NCBI GenBank assembly: GCA_005502925.1
Contig: SCPD01000007.1
Coordinates: forward strand, 124,001 to 188,000
From: Rhizobiales bacterium Y(2018)
GTDB taxonomy: Bacteria > Pseudomonadota > Alphaproteobacteria > Rhizobiales > Aestuariivirgaceae
DNA length: 64,000 bases
Reading direction: 5' to 3'
The notes below the pieces were generated by a model. That model was not told the DNA's origin. It was given only the letters and a program-made list of their open reading frames with translations, and made no database searches. Below are positions 43,261 through 54,673 of the stretch, one piece after another. The translations under genes were made by a program, and so were the position numbers. How positions within the stretch are numbered: the stretch's first letter is position 1; every line of letters starts with the position of its first letter.

Positions 43261-44877
43261 CTATTGTGAAGCGGTGGTGAGCCGGGCCAAGGCTTCCGGC
43301 GTATCGAAATCGGCGAGCACCACATCGGTCCGTATCTGAACCTCGGTGATCTGATCCTCATGCCTGTCCATGAGGCTCTTGGCGCCGCGGTCGCCGTCCA
43401 AAGTGAGCATCTCGGCGAAATGCTGGCGTCCCCACAGCACCGGATTGCCGCGCTCGCCGGCATGGACGGGCACGATGATGGTGCGTTTCTCGACCGGGCT
43501 GAAGGCGGCGATGAGCCGGTTGATATGGCGGCCACCGACGAGCGGCATGTCGCCCAGCGCCACCACCACGGCATCGGCGTCACCGGGAAGGCCGGCGAGC
43601 CCGGCTTTGAGCGAGCTTGCGATCCCCGACGCATAAGCGGGATTATGAACGAAGCGCACATCGAGGCCGGTCAGCGCCGCCTCGACCTTTTCGCGCTCAT
43701 GGCCGGTGACGACCAGCACGGGCCTGGCCGCGGAGGCCAGCATCGCTTCCGCCGTCATGCGGATCATCGCCCGGTCATGGATGACGCTGAGCAATTTGTT
43801 GGCGCCCATGCGGGTGGAACGCCCGGCCGCCAGGATCATGCCGGCAATCTGCGGCGCCTTCGGCGGTTTGGCGTCGTCGCCCTCGCGTGGCGTCGGCCGC
43901 GTGGGAATTTCCTTGAGGAGCCCGCCTGCTCCCATATCCATGATGTCCTGCCCCGAGACATGCAGGCCCGCCATGATCCGCGCCAGCACCCAGTCGAAGC
44001 CATTCAGCTTGGGCGAGCGCGCGCAAGTCGGCACGCCGATCACCGATGCCCCTTCGAGCCTGCCGAACATCATCAGATTGCCGGGATCGACCGGCATGCC
44101 GAGATGCACCACCTCGCCTTCCGCCTGTTCGAGGGCGGCGGGAATGATGTCGCCGCGGTCGACGATCGCCGAAGCGCCGAAGATCAGGATCGGATTGAGG
44201 CTTTTGCCGTGGAGAGCCGCCACCGCGTCGCTCACCGGTGCCACGGCATGATCGACGACCATCACCTCGGCGAGCTCGCCGTCGAGGGCGGCGATGCGCT
44301 CGCGGATCGCCTCTTCCGATTTGTTGATGAGCGACGGCTTGGTCTGAGGCAGCTTCGTGATGATGAGCCCGGCCTTGCGGTGCTTGAAGTTCTCGACCCG
44401 GATGAGCGGATCGGAGCCGATGACGGCGAGCCCGTCCTCCAGCATGTCGCGCGGCACCGCGAAGGGAATGACTTTCACCGTCGCCACCAATTGCCGCTCC
44501 TCGACGATCTCGAAAGGCGAAGCGGTCGCGAGTGTCAGGCTCTCATGCACCCGATTGAAGGCTTTCACGCGTTCGGAGTCGATCACCACCAGACCACGGC
44601 GATGCGCATGCAGATTGGCGCGGCCCGTGAACGGCGCCTGGACAGTCGTCCCCTCACCGGCAATGGCCTTTGCCACCGTCTCCGCGGCCTTGTCCTCCGG
44701 TACGTCGTCCTCCGACAAACGCGCTGCGAAGACATGGGCGACGCCATTGTCTGCGAGCAGATCGATATCGGCGGCGGTCAGCACCCGGCCCTTCTTGAAC
44801 ATGCCGGTCTTGTGCTTCACTGAATGCGCCAGGATCGCGCCTTCCGCTTCAGCGATCGGTATCTCGCCGAACCTCAT
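43261..44877 (-). CDS. Molybdopterin-binding domain fused to MobA/MocA-like nucleotidyltransferase
   Basis: A 538-residue two-domain protein for molybdenum cofactor maturation. Residues 1 to about 335 form a MoeA/MoaB-like molybdopterin-binding part (NPILIFGASAIVDRGDIIPAA, GVPTCARSPKLNGFDW). From about residue 345 a MobA-type nucleotidyltransferase begins with MILAAGRSTRMGANKLL, with a later VALGDMPLV metal site. Xanthine-dehydrogenase/CODH-type enzymes use the cytosine dinucleotide cofactor, so a MocA activity serving the CoxL-like enzyme upstream is likely. The ATG at 44877 begins the conserved sequence; a longer frame would run into the repeat just upstream. Confidence 0.87.
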   Translation of the reverse strand: MRFGEIPIAEAEGAILAHSVKHKTGMFKKGRVLTAADIDLLADNGVAHVFAARLSEDDVPEDKAAETVAKAIAGEGTTVQAPFTGRANLHAHRRGLVVIDSERVKAFNRVHESLTLATASPFEIVEERQLVATVKVIPFAVPRDMLEDGLAVIGSDPLIRVENFKHRKAGLIITKLPQTKPSLINKSEEAIRERIAALDGELAEVMVVDHAVAPVSDAVAALHGKSLNPILIFGASAIVDRGDIIPAALEQAEGEVVHLGMPVDPGNLMMFGRLEGASVIGVPTCARSPKLNGFDWVLARIMAGLHVSGQDIMDMGAGGLLKEIPTRPTPREGDDAKPPKAPQIAGMILAAGRSTRMGANKLLSVIHDRAMIRMTAEAMLASAARPVLVVTGHEREKVEAALTGLDVRFVHNPAYASGIASSLKAGLAGLPGDADAVVVALGDMPLVGGRHINRLIAAFSPVEKRTIIVPVHAGERGNPVLWGRQHFAEMLTLDGDRGAKSLMDRHEDQITEVQIRTDVVLADFDTPEALARLTTASQ

Positions 44878-44884
44878 GACAATC

Positions 44885-44988
44885 CCGTCACCCCGGCAAA
44901 AGCCGGGGCCCACTGAATAAACGCAATCTGGGCGGCACTTATCGCGCTGAAGGAATTTACTGGATCCCGGCTTTCGCCGGGATGACGG
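44885..44988. repeat. Dispersed double-hairpin repeat
   Basis: Outer arms CCGTCA (44885-44890) and TGACGG (44983-44988) enclose two strong hairpins: CCCCGGC aaaa GCCGGGG (44891-44908) and CCCGGC tttc GCCGGG (44966-44981). This is a common intergenic element type in alphaproteobacteria. Here it separates the XdhC gene from the cofactor gene and may modulate expression between them. Confidence 0.8.
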
Positions 44989-44998
44989 TAATACCTCA

Positions 44999-45675
44999 TC
45001 AGCTCCCCAGCCTCAGTACGCGCGTCACTTCCGCCATGATCGATATCGCGATCTCCGGCGCGCCCTGGGCGCCGATATTGAGGCCGATCGGTCCATGGAT
45101 GCGCCCGATATCGGCTTCCGAGAAGCCGGCGCCCATGAGGCGCTGTCCGCGCGCCGCCTGGTTCTTCTTCGAGCCGAGCGCGCCGATGTAGAAGACCCTG
45201 GACTTGAGCGCCAGATGCAGCGACGGATCGTCGATCTTGGGATCATGGGTCAGCGCCAGGATGCCGGTGCGCTGATCGAGGCCGAGCGTCGGCAGGATCT
45301 CGTCCGGCCATTCGGCATGGAGCGTGATCTCGGGAAACCGGGCGCCGGTGGCGAAGGCGCCGCGCGGGTCGACCACCACCACATCATAACCCGCCGCCTT
45401 GGCGATCGGGATCACCGCCTGCGCGATATGAACGGCGCCGATGATGACGAGGCGCAGGGCCGGATTATAGATATGGACGAAGAACTCACCTTCCGGGACC
45501 TTGTGCACGCCGCTGCGGTCGAAGCGGAAGGCTTCGTCCAGCACATGGGCGAGAATGTCATCGGCGGCATGGTCGCGCGCCACCACCCGCTGCTCCCCGT
45601 TGGCGAGTTGGGTGACCAGCGCCACGGCCTTGCGTTGCGTCCGGGCCTCGAGAACCTGCTCGAAGATGTCGAATT

Positions 45676-45679
<4 letters not shown>
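44999..45679 (-). CDS. XdhC/CoxF family protein, Rossmann (C-terminal) part as separate gene
   Basis: A 226-residue protein containing the XdhC Rossmann domain: FVHIYNPALRLVIIGAVHIAQAVIPIAKAAGYDVVVVDPR and later SRVFYIGALGSKKNQAARGQRL, HGPIGLNIGAQGAPEIAISI. XdhC-type chaperones hold sulfurated molybdenum cofactor and insert it into xanthine dehydrogenase or CODH-like enzymes. The N-terminal XdhC/CoxI domain is encoded by the preceding gene, whose stop overlaps this ATG (ATGA). Confidence 0.87.
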
Positions 45680-46002
<323 letters not shown>

Positions 46003-46012
46003 GGTATTTCTC

Positions 46013-47250
46013 CTAACCTGCCTTGAGCCATGTCCTGGGATCATGCTCCGCCCGCTTGGGCGCCGCAAGCGCGGCCGCCAGATCGGCGAGGCTGTCGAGC
46101 GAATGGACCGGCCTGAACTCATCGATATAGGGCATCATGGCGCGAATGCCAGCGGCGCGCGCCTCGAACCCCTGGTAGCGCAACAGCGGGTTGAGCCAGA
46201 TGATGCGCCGGGCCGAGCGGCTGAGCCGCGCCATCTCGGCTTCAAGCACACTGACATCCTCGCGGTCGAGCCCATCGGTCATCAAAAGCACATGAGCGCC
46301 CTGGGTCAGCACCCGCCGCGCCCATTTATAGTTGAACTCCTTGAGCGCGCTGCCGATGCGGGTGCCCCCCGACCAGTCCCTGACCGCAGAGGACACTTTC
46401 ATCATCGCCTCATCGACATCGCGCCGCTTGAGCTCGCGCGTGATGTTGGTGAGCCTGGTGCCGAACAGGAAGACCGAGACGCGTTCGCGGTCGTTCATCA
46501 GCCCATGCAGGAAATGCAGGAACATGCGGCTGTAATTCGAGCACGAGCCCGATATGTCGCACAGCACCACCAGAGGCGGCTCGCGCCATTGCCGCTCGCG
46601 CCGCGCCAGATCGATGAGATGGCCGCCGGCCCTGAGCGAGCCCTTCAGCGTGCGCCTGAGATCGATCCGCGCGCCACTGTGGAACGGCCGGTAGCGCCGC
46701 GTCGGTATTTCGAGCCGGTGGATGCGCAGGCGCGCGATGGCCTGCCGCGCCTGCGCCTGCTCGGTGACCGTCATCTGCTCGAAGTCCTTGGCGCGCAGCA
46801 CTTCCAGGGCCGAATGCGAGAAGGTCGCATCGAATTCGAGCGAGCCCGGCTTCTCCTCGCGCCGGCTTTGCGCCTCGACCTTGTCGAACATCGCTTCCGC
46901 CAGGCGCCGGAAGCCGGCCTTCTTCGCCTTCTCGTCCGCCGGCCGCGTGATCTGCTGGAACATCAGCTGCATCAGTTGCTCCAGCATCTTGGGCTTCTTC
47001 CAGAAGACGTGGAACGCCTGGTCGAAGATCTCCTTCTGCTCGCGCCGTTTCACGAAAACGGCGTGCAGCGTCCAGTAGAAATCCTCGCGCGATCTGAGCG
47101 TGCCCATCATCGCCGCATCGAGCGCGTCGATCACATGACCCGGACCGACAGGAAGCCCCGCCTCGCGCAGCACCCGGGCGAAATGCATGATGTTGAAGGC
47201 GAGCCGGCCCGACGGCGCGCCGCCCGTGAGCATGGCAGGCGGCCGCTCCA

Positions 47251-47251
<1 letters not shown>
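46013..47251 (-). CDS. CoxE-like protein with VWA domain
   Basis: A 412-residue protein. The C-terminal half is a von Willebrand A domain with a MIDAS motif (LVVLCDISGSCSNYSRM, then SGGTRIGSALKEF and LMTDGLDRED). CoxE acts with the MoxR-type AAA+ ATPase CoxD to insert or activate the metal centre of CODH. It overlaps that ATPase gene by one base (TGATG) and lies 10 nt before the XdhC genes. Confidence 0.88.
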
Positions 47252-48174
<923 letters not shown>

Positions 48175-48186
48175 GACGATCCTTCA

Positions 48187-48220
48187 AAACAAAAGGCCCG
48201 CATGTCTATACATACGGGCC
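48187..48220 (-). terminator. Intrinsic terminator between the structural and maturation genes of the cox-like cluster
   Basis: GGCCCG-C-ATGT (48195-48205) pairs with ACAT-A-CGGGCC (48210-48220) around loop CTAT, one mismatch, followed on the minus strand by TTTTGTTTT. It is 28 nt after the CoxM-like stop. Its apex, ATGTCTATACAT (48202-48213), also resembles the GntR/UTRA operator core seen at 40106. Confidence 0.7.
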
Positions 48221-48247
48221 CCGTTATTCGCAAAACCTCAAAGAGCG

Positions 48248-49042
48248 CTACTTCGCCGCCGCCACGGCGCGGCGCGCCAGCACGGTGACGAGATGGGCGC
48301 GGTATTCGGGTGAGGCATGCATGTCGCTATTGAGGCCGCTGGCCTTGACCTTGATACCGCCAATGGCGTCAGCCGAGAAGTTGGCCTCGAGCGCCTTCTC
48401 CATTTCCGGCACGCGGAACACTTTCGGCCCCGCCCCCGTCACCGCCACGCGCACGGAGCCGTCTTTCAGCTCGGCCACCATGACGCCGACCATCGCATAA
48501 CGCGACGCCGGATTGGGGAACTTCACATAGGCCGCCCGCTTCGGCACCGGGAATTCGACCGCGGTGACGATCTCATCGTCCTTGAGCGCCGTGGTGAAGA
48601 TATCGGTGAAAAACTTGTCACCGGGGACGCTGCGCGCCGAGGTGACGACGGTCGCATTGAGGCCGACCACGGCAGCGGGATAATCCGCCGCCGGATCATT
48701 ATTGGCGATCGAGCCGCCGATCGTGCCGCGGTTGCGGACATGCGGATCACCGATGCCGCCGGCAAGTGCTGCGAGCGCCGGAATGGCTTTCTTGACACCC
48801 TTGTCGATGGCGACATTGGCGTGAACCGTGCCCGCCTTGACCGTGACCTTGTCGGCACCGACCTCGACGCCCGAATTCCCGAGGCCGCCAAGATCGATGA
48901 TGTCGGAAGGTGACGCGAGGCCCTGTTTCATGGTGGGCAGCAAAGTCATGCCGCCCGACAGGAATTTGCCGTCCGCCGCATCCTTCATCGCCTTGACGGC
49001 GTCGGCGGGTTTCGTGGGCCGGTGATAGATAAAGTTTTCCAT
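48248..49042 (-). CDS. Molybdenum hydroxylase FAD-binding subunit (CoxM-like)
   Basis: A 264-residue flavoprotein subunit. The FAD loops are KFLSGGMTLLPTMKQGLA (about residues 28-45) and IGDPHVRNRGTIGGSIANNDPAADYPA (about 100-126, with the TIGGS motif). It takes electrons from the iron-sulfur subunit. The start at 49042 follows GGGAGGG; an upstream extension overlaps the large-subunit gene and is not coding. Confidence 0.9.
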   Translation of the reverse strand: MENFIYHRPTKPADAVKAMKDAADGKFLSGGMTLLPTMKQGLASPSDIIDLGGLGNSGVEVGADKVTVKAGTVHANVAIDKGVKKAIPALAALAGGIGDPHVRNRGTIGGSIANNDPAADYPAAVVGLNATVVTSARSVPGDKFFTDIFTTALKDDEIVTAVEFPVPKRAAYVKFPNPASRYAMVGVMVAELKDGSVRVAVTGAGPKVFRVPEMEKALEANFSADAIGGIKVKASGLNSDMHASPEYRAHLVTVLARRAVAAAK

Positions 49043-49053
49043 GGATCCCTCCC

Positions 49054-51414
49054 TTATTCCGCCGCCATCTTCGTGGCCTGCAATGTTTTCCACACCGTAT
49101 GCGGGCTTGCCGGCATCGCCAGGTCCTTGACGCCCAGCGCATCCGTCATCGCATTCATGACGGCGGCCGGCGCCGCGATCGCACCCGCTTCGCCGCAGCC
49201 CTTCATGCCCAGCGGATTCGATGGGCATTTGGTTTCGGTGAAGCCGAGCTTGAAGGACGGCACGTCGGTGGCACGCGGCATGCAGTAGTCCATATAGGAG
49301 CCGGTGAGCAGCTGGCCTGACTCGCTGTCATAGACACAGCCCTCGGTCAGCGCCTGGCCAATGCCCTGCGTGATGCCGCCATGCACCTGGCCTTCGACGA
49401 TCATCGGATTGATGACGGTGCCGAAATCATCGACGGCCGTCCAGCTGACGATCTCGGTGACGCCGGTCTCGCTGTCGATCTCGACCTCGCAGATATGACA
49501 ACCCGCCGGGAAGGTGAAGTTGCTCGGGTCGTAGAACGCCGTTTCCTTCAATCCCGGCTCGATTTCCGAGGTCGGAAACTTATGCGCCACATAAGCCGCC
49601 AGCGCCACTTCGCCGAACGCCATCTTCTTGTCGGTGCCTTTGACCGAGAAGCTGCCGTTCTTGAACTCGATGTCGCCTTCGGCCGCCTCCATCACATGGG
49701 CGGCGATCTTCCTCGCCTTGGCCTCCACCTTGTCGAGCGCCTTGGAGATCGCCGACATTCCGACGGCGCCCGAGCGCGAACCATAGGTGCCCATGCCGAA
49801 CTGCACCTTGTCGGTGTCGCCATGAACGATCGCCACCGAGTTGATGTCGACGCCGAGCCGGTCCGACACGAGCTGGGCGAAGGTCGTCTCATGGCCTTGG
49901 CCGTGGCTATGCGAGCCGGTAAGCACTTCGATCGTGCCGACCGGATTGACCCGGACTTCGGCCGACTCCCACAGGCCCACACCGGCGCCCAGCGAACCGA
50001 CCGCCGCCGACGGCGCGATGCCGCAGGCCTCGATGTAGTTGGCGAAGCCGATGCCGCGCAATTTGCCCTGCTTGGCGGCAGCCGCCTTGCGCGCCGGGAA
50101 GCCTTTGTAGTCGGAGATCTCCAGCGCCTTCTTCAGCGAGGCGTCATAGTCGCCCGCATCATAGGTCATGATGACCGGCGTCTGGTGCGGGAAAGTGGTG
50201 ACGAAATTGCGCCGGCGGAATTCCGCCGGATCGATCTTCATCTCACGCGCCGCCGTCTCGACAATGCGCTCCACCAGATAGGTCGCTTCCGGCCGGCCGG
50301 CGCCGCGATAGGCATCGACGGGCGCGGTATTGGTGTAGATCGCATCCACCTCGGCATAGATCGCCGGAATGGCATATTGGCCGGAGAGCAGCGTGGCATA
50401 GAGATAGGTCGGCACGCAGGAGGCGAAGGTCGACAGATAAGCGCCCATGCTGGCGAGGGTATGGCACTTGAGGCCAAGTATGTGGCCATCCTTGTCCATC
50501 GCCAGCTCGGCATGAGTTACGTGATCGCGGCCATGCGCGTCGGCGAGAAAGCTTTCGGTGCGTTCCGCGGTCCATTTGATCGGCCGGCCGCCGATGCGCT
50601 TCGATGCCCAGACGCAGACGACTTCCTCGGCATAGATGAAGATCTTCGAGCCGAAGCCGCCGCCGACATCGGGGGCGATGACGCGCAGCTTGTGTTCCGG
50701 TGCAAGCCCATGGAAGGCCGAGATGACGAGGCGCGCCACATGCGGGTTCTGGCTTGTCGTATAAAGCGTGTAGTGGTCGCTGCCTGAATCGTAAGAGCCG
50801 ATGGCCGCGCGTGGCTCCATCGCATTGGGGATGAGCCGGTTATTGACAAGGTCGAGCTTGGTCACGTGATGGGCGCGCTGGAAGGCCGCCTCGGTCGCCG
50901 CCTTGTCGCCGAGTGACCATTCGAAGACGGTGTTGTCGGGAGCCACATCGTGGATCTGCGCCTTCGACTTCGTCGCCTTGGCCACGTCGACCACATGCGG
51001 CAGCACGCCATAGGTGACGTCCACCCGGGCGGCGGCGGCTTTGGCCTGCTCTTTGGTTTCGGCGATGACGACGGCGACATGGTCACCGACATAACGCGCC
51101 TTGCCCTGCGCCAGGATCGGATGCGGGCCGGCCTTCATCGGCGAGCCGTCCTTGGAATGGATCATCCAGCCGCAGATGAGGCCGCCGATCTTGTCCTCGG
51201 CCACATGCTCGCCGGTGAACACGGCGACGACGCCGTCCTCCGGCGCCCATTCCGGCTCCTTGATCGACTTGATGGTCGCATGCGCATGCGGGCTGCGCAC
51301 GAAATAGGCGTAGGTCTGGTCTTTCAGATTGATATCATCCGTATACTGACCCTTGCCGGTGATGAAACGGTGATCTTCCTTGCGCTTGACCCGAGCGCCG
51401 ATACCAGTGTCCAT
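49054..51414 (-). CDS. Molybdenum hydroxylase large subunit, form-II CODH-like (CoxL family)
   Basis: A 786-residue molybdopterin-binding subunit. The active-site loop reads AYRGAGR (residues 368-374), the form-II signature, not the AYXCSFR of true (form-I) CO dehydrogenase with its copper-binding cysteine. The catalytic glutamate lies in KGCGEAG near residue 738. Form-II enzymes oxidise aldehydes, purine-like or other heterocycles, and CO oxidation by them is unproved. The start at 51414 has a perfect AGGAGG. Gene order is S-L-M, also typical of form II. Confidence 0.92.
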   Translation of the reverse strand: MDTGIGARVKRKEDHRFITGKGQYTDDINLKDQTYAYFVRSPHAHATIKSIKEPEWAPEDGVVAVFTGEHVAEDKIGGLICGWMIHSKDGSPMKAGPHPILAQGKARYVGDHVAVVIAETKEQAKAAAARVDVTYGVLPHVVDVAKATKSKAQIHDVAPDNTVFEWSLGDKAATEAAFQRAHHVTKLDLVNNRLIPNAMEPRAAIGSYDSGSDHYTLYTTSQNPHVARLVISAFHGLAPEHKLRVIAPDVGGGFGSKIFIYAEEVVCVWASKRIGGRPIKWTAERTESFLADAHGRDHVTHAELAMDKDGHILGLKCHTLASMGAYLSTFASCVPTYLYATLLSGQYAIPAIYAEVDAIYTNTAPVDAYRGAGRPEATYLVERIVETAAREMKIDPAEFRRRNFVTTFPHQTPVIMTYDAGDYDASLKKALEISDYKGFPARKAAAAKQGKLRGIGFANYIEACGIAPSAAVGSLGAGVGLWESAEVRVNPVGTIEVLTGSHSHGQGHETTFAQLVSDRLGVDINSVAIVHGDTDKVQFGMGTYGSRSGAVGMSAISKALDKVEAKARKIAAHVMEAAEGDIEFKNGSFSVKGTDKKMAFGEVALAAYVAHKFPTSEIEPGLKETAFYDPSNFTFPAGCHICEVEIDSETGVTEIVSWTAVDDFGTVINPMIVEGQVHGGITQGIGQALTEGCVYDSESGQLLTGSYMDYCMPRATDVPSFKLGFTETKCPSNPLGMKGCGEAGAIAAPAAVMNAMTDALGVKDLAMPASPHTVWKTLQATKMAAE

Positions 51415-51443
51415 GATCTGTCCTCCTGATTGCTCTGGCTGCG

Positions 51444-51908
<465 letters not shown>

Positions 51909-52136
51909 CGATATTCCTCCCAGGAGGGATCGCCCGGTCCCAATTTGGATGGGTTTTGGGGGGCCGATCCCATGTCTTCGCCGGCTGTGAGCTTGCGCCG
52001 GGAGGCCATTAGGGTCAAGCGACCACCAATTGAGACCAAAGTACTAACACTCGATATCAAGGGCCTTTCATGCCATCATGACAGGCCTGCAACCTTGGGC
52101 ACCGGCGCCGCGTAAACCCATGACGGAGATACGCTC

Positions 52137-52574
52137 ATGACCCGCAGACTGCTCATTGCCCTTGTCGGAGCCCTGGCCGTCCTGGCCACGTTGCTGCCGT
52201 TGCGCGCGCAAAGCGTGTCGGAAGCCGAGGCGGCGGAATTCCAACGCATCATCACGAGCCAGCTCAATGCCTTCTCTTCCGATGACGGCGCCGCCGCCTA
52301 TGGCTTCGCCGCCCCCAATATCCAGCGCCTCTTCCCGACCCCTGAGGTCTTCATGTCGATGGTCCAGAAGGGTTATCCGCCGGTCTATCGCCGGCAGTCT
52401 TATGCCTTCGGGCGGATCGGCAACGAAATGGGCGGCCAGCCGACCCAGCATGTCACCATCATCGATGCCAATGGCAAGGCCTGGACGGCGCTTTACGCCA
52501 TGCAGCGCCAGCCAGACGGCTCCTGGAAGATCTCCGGCTGCTCGCTGGTCGAAGCGCCTGCAGCGGACGCGTGA
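52137..52574 (+). CDS. DUF4864 domain protein, secreted
   Basis: A 145-residue protein with an N-terminal signal peptide (about residues 1-24, cleavage near LRAQS). The conserved body is AAEFQRIITSQLNAFSSDDGAAAYGFAAPNIQRLFP, then GKAWTALYAMQRQPDGSWKISGC. Function is unknown; the fold is probably NTF2-like. GGAG lies before the ATG. It is divergent from the CoxS-like gene. Confidence 0.85.
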   Translation: MTRRLLIALVGALAVLATLLPLRAQSVSEAEAAEFQRIITSQLNAFSSDDGAAAYGFAAPNIQRLFPTPEVFMSMVQKGYPPVYRRQSYAFGRIGNEMGGQPTQHVTIIDANGKAWTALYAMQRQPDGSWKISGCSLVEAPAADA

Positions 52575-52678
52575 ACCTCTCGTGAACAGGGCTTTCAATC
52601 CGGATTCAGGGTGAGTCGGACATGATCGGCATCGTTGAGGCAACACAACGAAACGATCAACCACGCGGAGCTCTCTTC

Positions 52679-52933
52679 ATGAAGACCCTCACCATCGTCA
52701 CCGCCCTCATCCTCATTTCGGCCGGCCAGGCCATGGCGGGATCGGGCGCCCAGTCGACGTCCAAAACGAGCCAAGGCGTCACGCCTCAAGCCGCCCAGAG
52801 CCATGTCGCCTCCTACAATGTCGTCGAGGCCAAGGTTGCCGAAAGCGTGAAATTCCAGAATCCGGGCAAGGCCAAGGGCGTCAGCCAGCAGCCCGGCAAG
52901 ATGATCTTCAAGGCCCTGCCGAGCCGCGGCTGA
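52679..52933 (+). CDS. Small secreted protein of unknown function
   Basis: An 84-residue protein with a clear signal peptide (MKTLTIVTALILISAGQAMA) and a short Ser/Thr/Gln/Lys-rich mature part of about 64 residues without cysteines. A GGAG 8 nt before the ATG at 52679 supports this start rather than one 57 nt upstream. I do not recognise the family. It lies 104 nt after the DUF4864 gene on the same strand. Confidence 0.6.
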   Translation: MKTLTIVTALILISAGQAMAGSGAQSTSKTSQGVTPQAAQSHVASYNVVEAKVAESVKFQNPGKAKGVSQQPGKMIFKALPSRG

Positions 52934-53006
52934 TCCCGCCGGCCGTGACTTTCGGGGCCCACTGGATTAGAGCCTCTGCCATATCGATGGCAGGGGCTCG
53001 AATCGC

Positions 53007-53603
53007 ATGACGGACACGACCTACGCCGCGACGGGACGCCGCCAGACTGTCTATTGGCTGGCTGCCGCGCTGCTCATCATCGCCTGCGCCATCATCCTTC
53101 TCGCCATGGGCCGCGAGCCCATCTGCAAATGCGGCTATGTCAAGCTCTGGCATGGCGTGGTGATGAGCTCGGAGAACTCCCAGCATCTCACTGACTGGTA
53201 CACGCCTTCTCATCTCATCCACGGCTTTATCTTTTATGGGCTCTTCTGGCTCATCGGCCGGCGCTGGCCCTTGGGCCTCAGGCTCTGTCTCGCCATTCTG
53301 GTCGAAGGCGCCTGGGAGATCGTCGAGAACAGCGACTTCATCATCAACCGCTATCGTGAGGCCACCGTCTCTCTCGATTATTTCGGCGACAGCGTCATCA
53401 ATTCGGTGAGCGACATCCTGGCGATGGTGGCGGGTTTCTTCCTTGCCTGGCGTGCCCCGGTCTGGGTGACGGTGGCGCTTGCCATCTTCTTCGAACTGTT
53501 CACCGGCTTCATGATCCGCGACAATCTCACCCTCAACATCATCATGCTGACCTGGCCGCTCGACTGGATCAAGCAATGGCAGGCGGCCCTACCGTCGCGC
53601 TAG
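53007..53603 (+). CDS. UPF0314/DUF2585 membrane protein
   Basis: A 198-residue inner-membrane protein with about five hydrophobic segments. The [20 protein letters not shown] block (about residues 41-60) and the [32 protein letters not shown] segments are the conserved signature of a family found mainly in Rhizobiales. The conserved His, Glu and Asn residues could form a membrane-embedded active site, but no activity is known. It overlaps the convergent proline dehydrogenase gene by 15 nt. Confidence 0.88.
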   Translation: MTDTTYAATGRRQTVYWLAAALLIIACAIILLAMGREPICKCGYVKLWHGVVMSSENSQHLTDWYTPSHLIHGFIFYGLFWLIGRRWPLGLRLCLAILVEGAWEIVENSDFIINRYREATVSLDYFGDSVINSVSDILAMVAGFFLAWRAPVWVTVALAIFFELFTGFMIRDNLTLNIIMLTWPLDWIKQWQAALPSR

Positions 53604-54548
53604 CAGAGAACGCGCGAGCAGCACGCCATTGGCGGGATTTTCGCCGATCCGCCTGATCGCATAAGGCCACCAGTCGCGCCCGAAGGGCACATAGAGGCGC
53701 ACGCGCTCACCCTGCCGCGCCAGCGCTTCGGCGACATCGCGGCGCACGCCCAAAAGCATCTCGAATTCATAAGCGCCCTGCGGCCAGCCATTCTCGCGGG
53801 CGAGCGCCAAGGCCTCGGCCTGGATGCGGTCGTCATGGGTGGCGATGATCGGATAGAAACCACTTTCGCGTGCCTCCTCGCTCAGCATCAGCGCCACGAG
53901 CTTGTGATAATTGGCCTTGATCTCGGCCTCCGTCGTGAAGGCCACATGCTTCGCACCAACAAAGGCGCCCTTGACCAGGCGCACTTTGGCGCCGGACGCG
54001 ATCAGCTTGGTCAGATCGCCTTCGGTGCGCCGCAAATAGGCCTGCAGTGTCACCGCGGCGGGCAGCTCCAGCCGCCGGAGATCGTCATGCAGCGCCAACG
54101 TGAAATCGACGACGCTCGCATCCTCCATGTCGAGCATGAGGCAATGCAGACCGGGCTTGCCGCCGGAAGCGAGCGCGATGGCGCGGCCGATGCTGCGGGC
54201 GCGCGGCCCCACCTGCTCCGCATCGGTCTGCAGCCCGATCTGTGTCGGATCGACCGAGATATGCACATCGAGATCGGCATCGGCGAGCCTGGCGGCGATG
54301 GCGAGCTTCTGGTCGACATTCTCCTGCACCAGCTCCAGCCGGTCGACATATTCGCCGAGATAATAGAACGAGGTGCGGATGCCCTTCTCGTCGAGAAGGC
54401 GCTCCGCCGTGGCGAAGGCGGACGCCGCATCGGGCCCCGCCACAAAGCGCCGGGCCAGCTTCTTCATGCCGCCCCGGCCTTGCATGAAATCCTTCACGCT
54501 CGAAGAACGCGCCAAGGCGATCATGCCTCTCTGCCAAAGTCGTTTCAT
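53589..54548 (-). CDS. Proline dehydrogenase (single-domain PRODH)
   Basis: A 319-residue flavoenzyme of the PRODH TIM-barrel family that oxidises proline to pyrroline-5-carboxylate. The landmarks are the [14 protein letters not shown] strand, [39 protein letters not shown] and the substrate-binding [10 protein letters not shown] near the C-terminus. It lacks the P5C dehydrogenase domain of PutA. The ATG at 54548 gives the normal family N-terminus. Confidence 0.85.
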   Translation of the reverse strand: MKRLWQRGMIALARSSSVKDFMQGRGGMKKLARRFVAGPDAASAFATAERLLDEKGIRTSFYYLGEYVDRLELVQENVDQKLAIAARLADADLDVHISVDPTQIGLQTDAEQVGPRARSIGRAIALASGGKPGLHCLMLDMEDASVVDFTLALHDDLRRLELPAAVTLQAYLRRTEGDLTKLIASGAKVRLVKGAFVGAKHVAFTTEAEIKANYHKLVALMLSEEARESGFYPIIATHDDRIQAEALALARENGWPQGAYEFEMLLGVRRDVAEALARQGERVRLYVPFGRDWWPYAIRRIGENPANGVLLARSLLARR

Positions 54549-54561
54549 GCGATGCTCATAT

Positions 54562-54673
54562 AGCGCGGGATGCGAAAAAGTGGACACCGGTTTTTCGCGA
54601 GAATCCCGCGCTAAAGATCAGAATCGATCACGTTCATGAGTTTGGATTGTTTCAATCCAAACTCATCGTGATC
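54562..54673. repeat. Two-hairpin dispersed repeat between proline dehydrogenase and AraC genes
   Basis: Hairpin A: AGCGCGGGAT (54562-54571) with ATCCCGCGCT (54603-54612), enclosing GCGAAAAA and TTTTTCGC arms. Hairpin B: GATCACG (54626-54632) and CGTGATC (54667-54673) enclose a perfect 13-bp stem, TGAGTTTGGATTG (54637-54649) with CAATCCAAACTCA (54653-54665). The stop codon of the AraC gene lies inside hairpin B. Hairpin A resembles the element at 60115. Confidence 0.8.

Noticed and set aside
43360-44823. A 487-codon open frame on the plus strand opposite the molybdopterin/nucleotidyltransferase gene
   Set aside because: Its composition is a mirror of the high-GC coding strand, with no recognisable domain; the minus-strand gene has clear motifs. 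Similar long opposite-strand frames at 28975-30180 and 49381-50787 were left out for the same reason.
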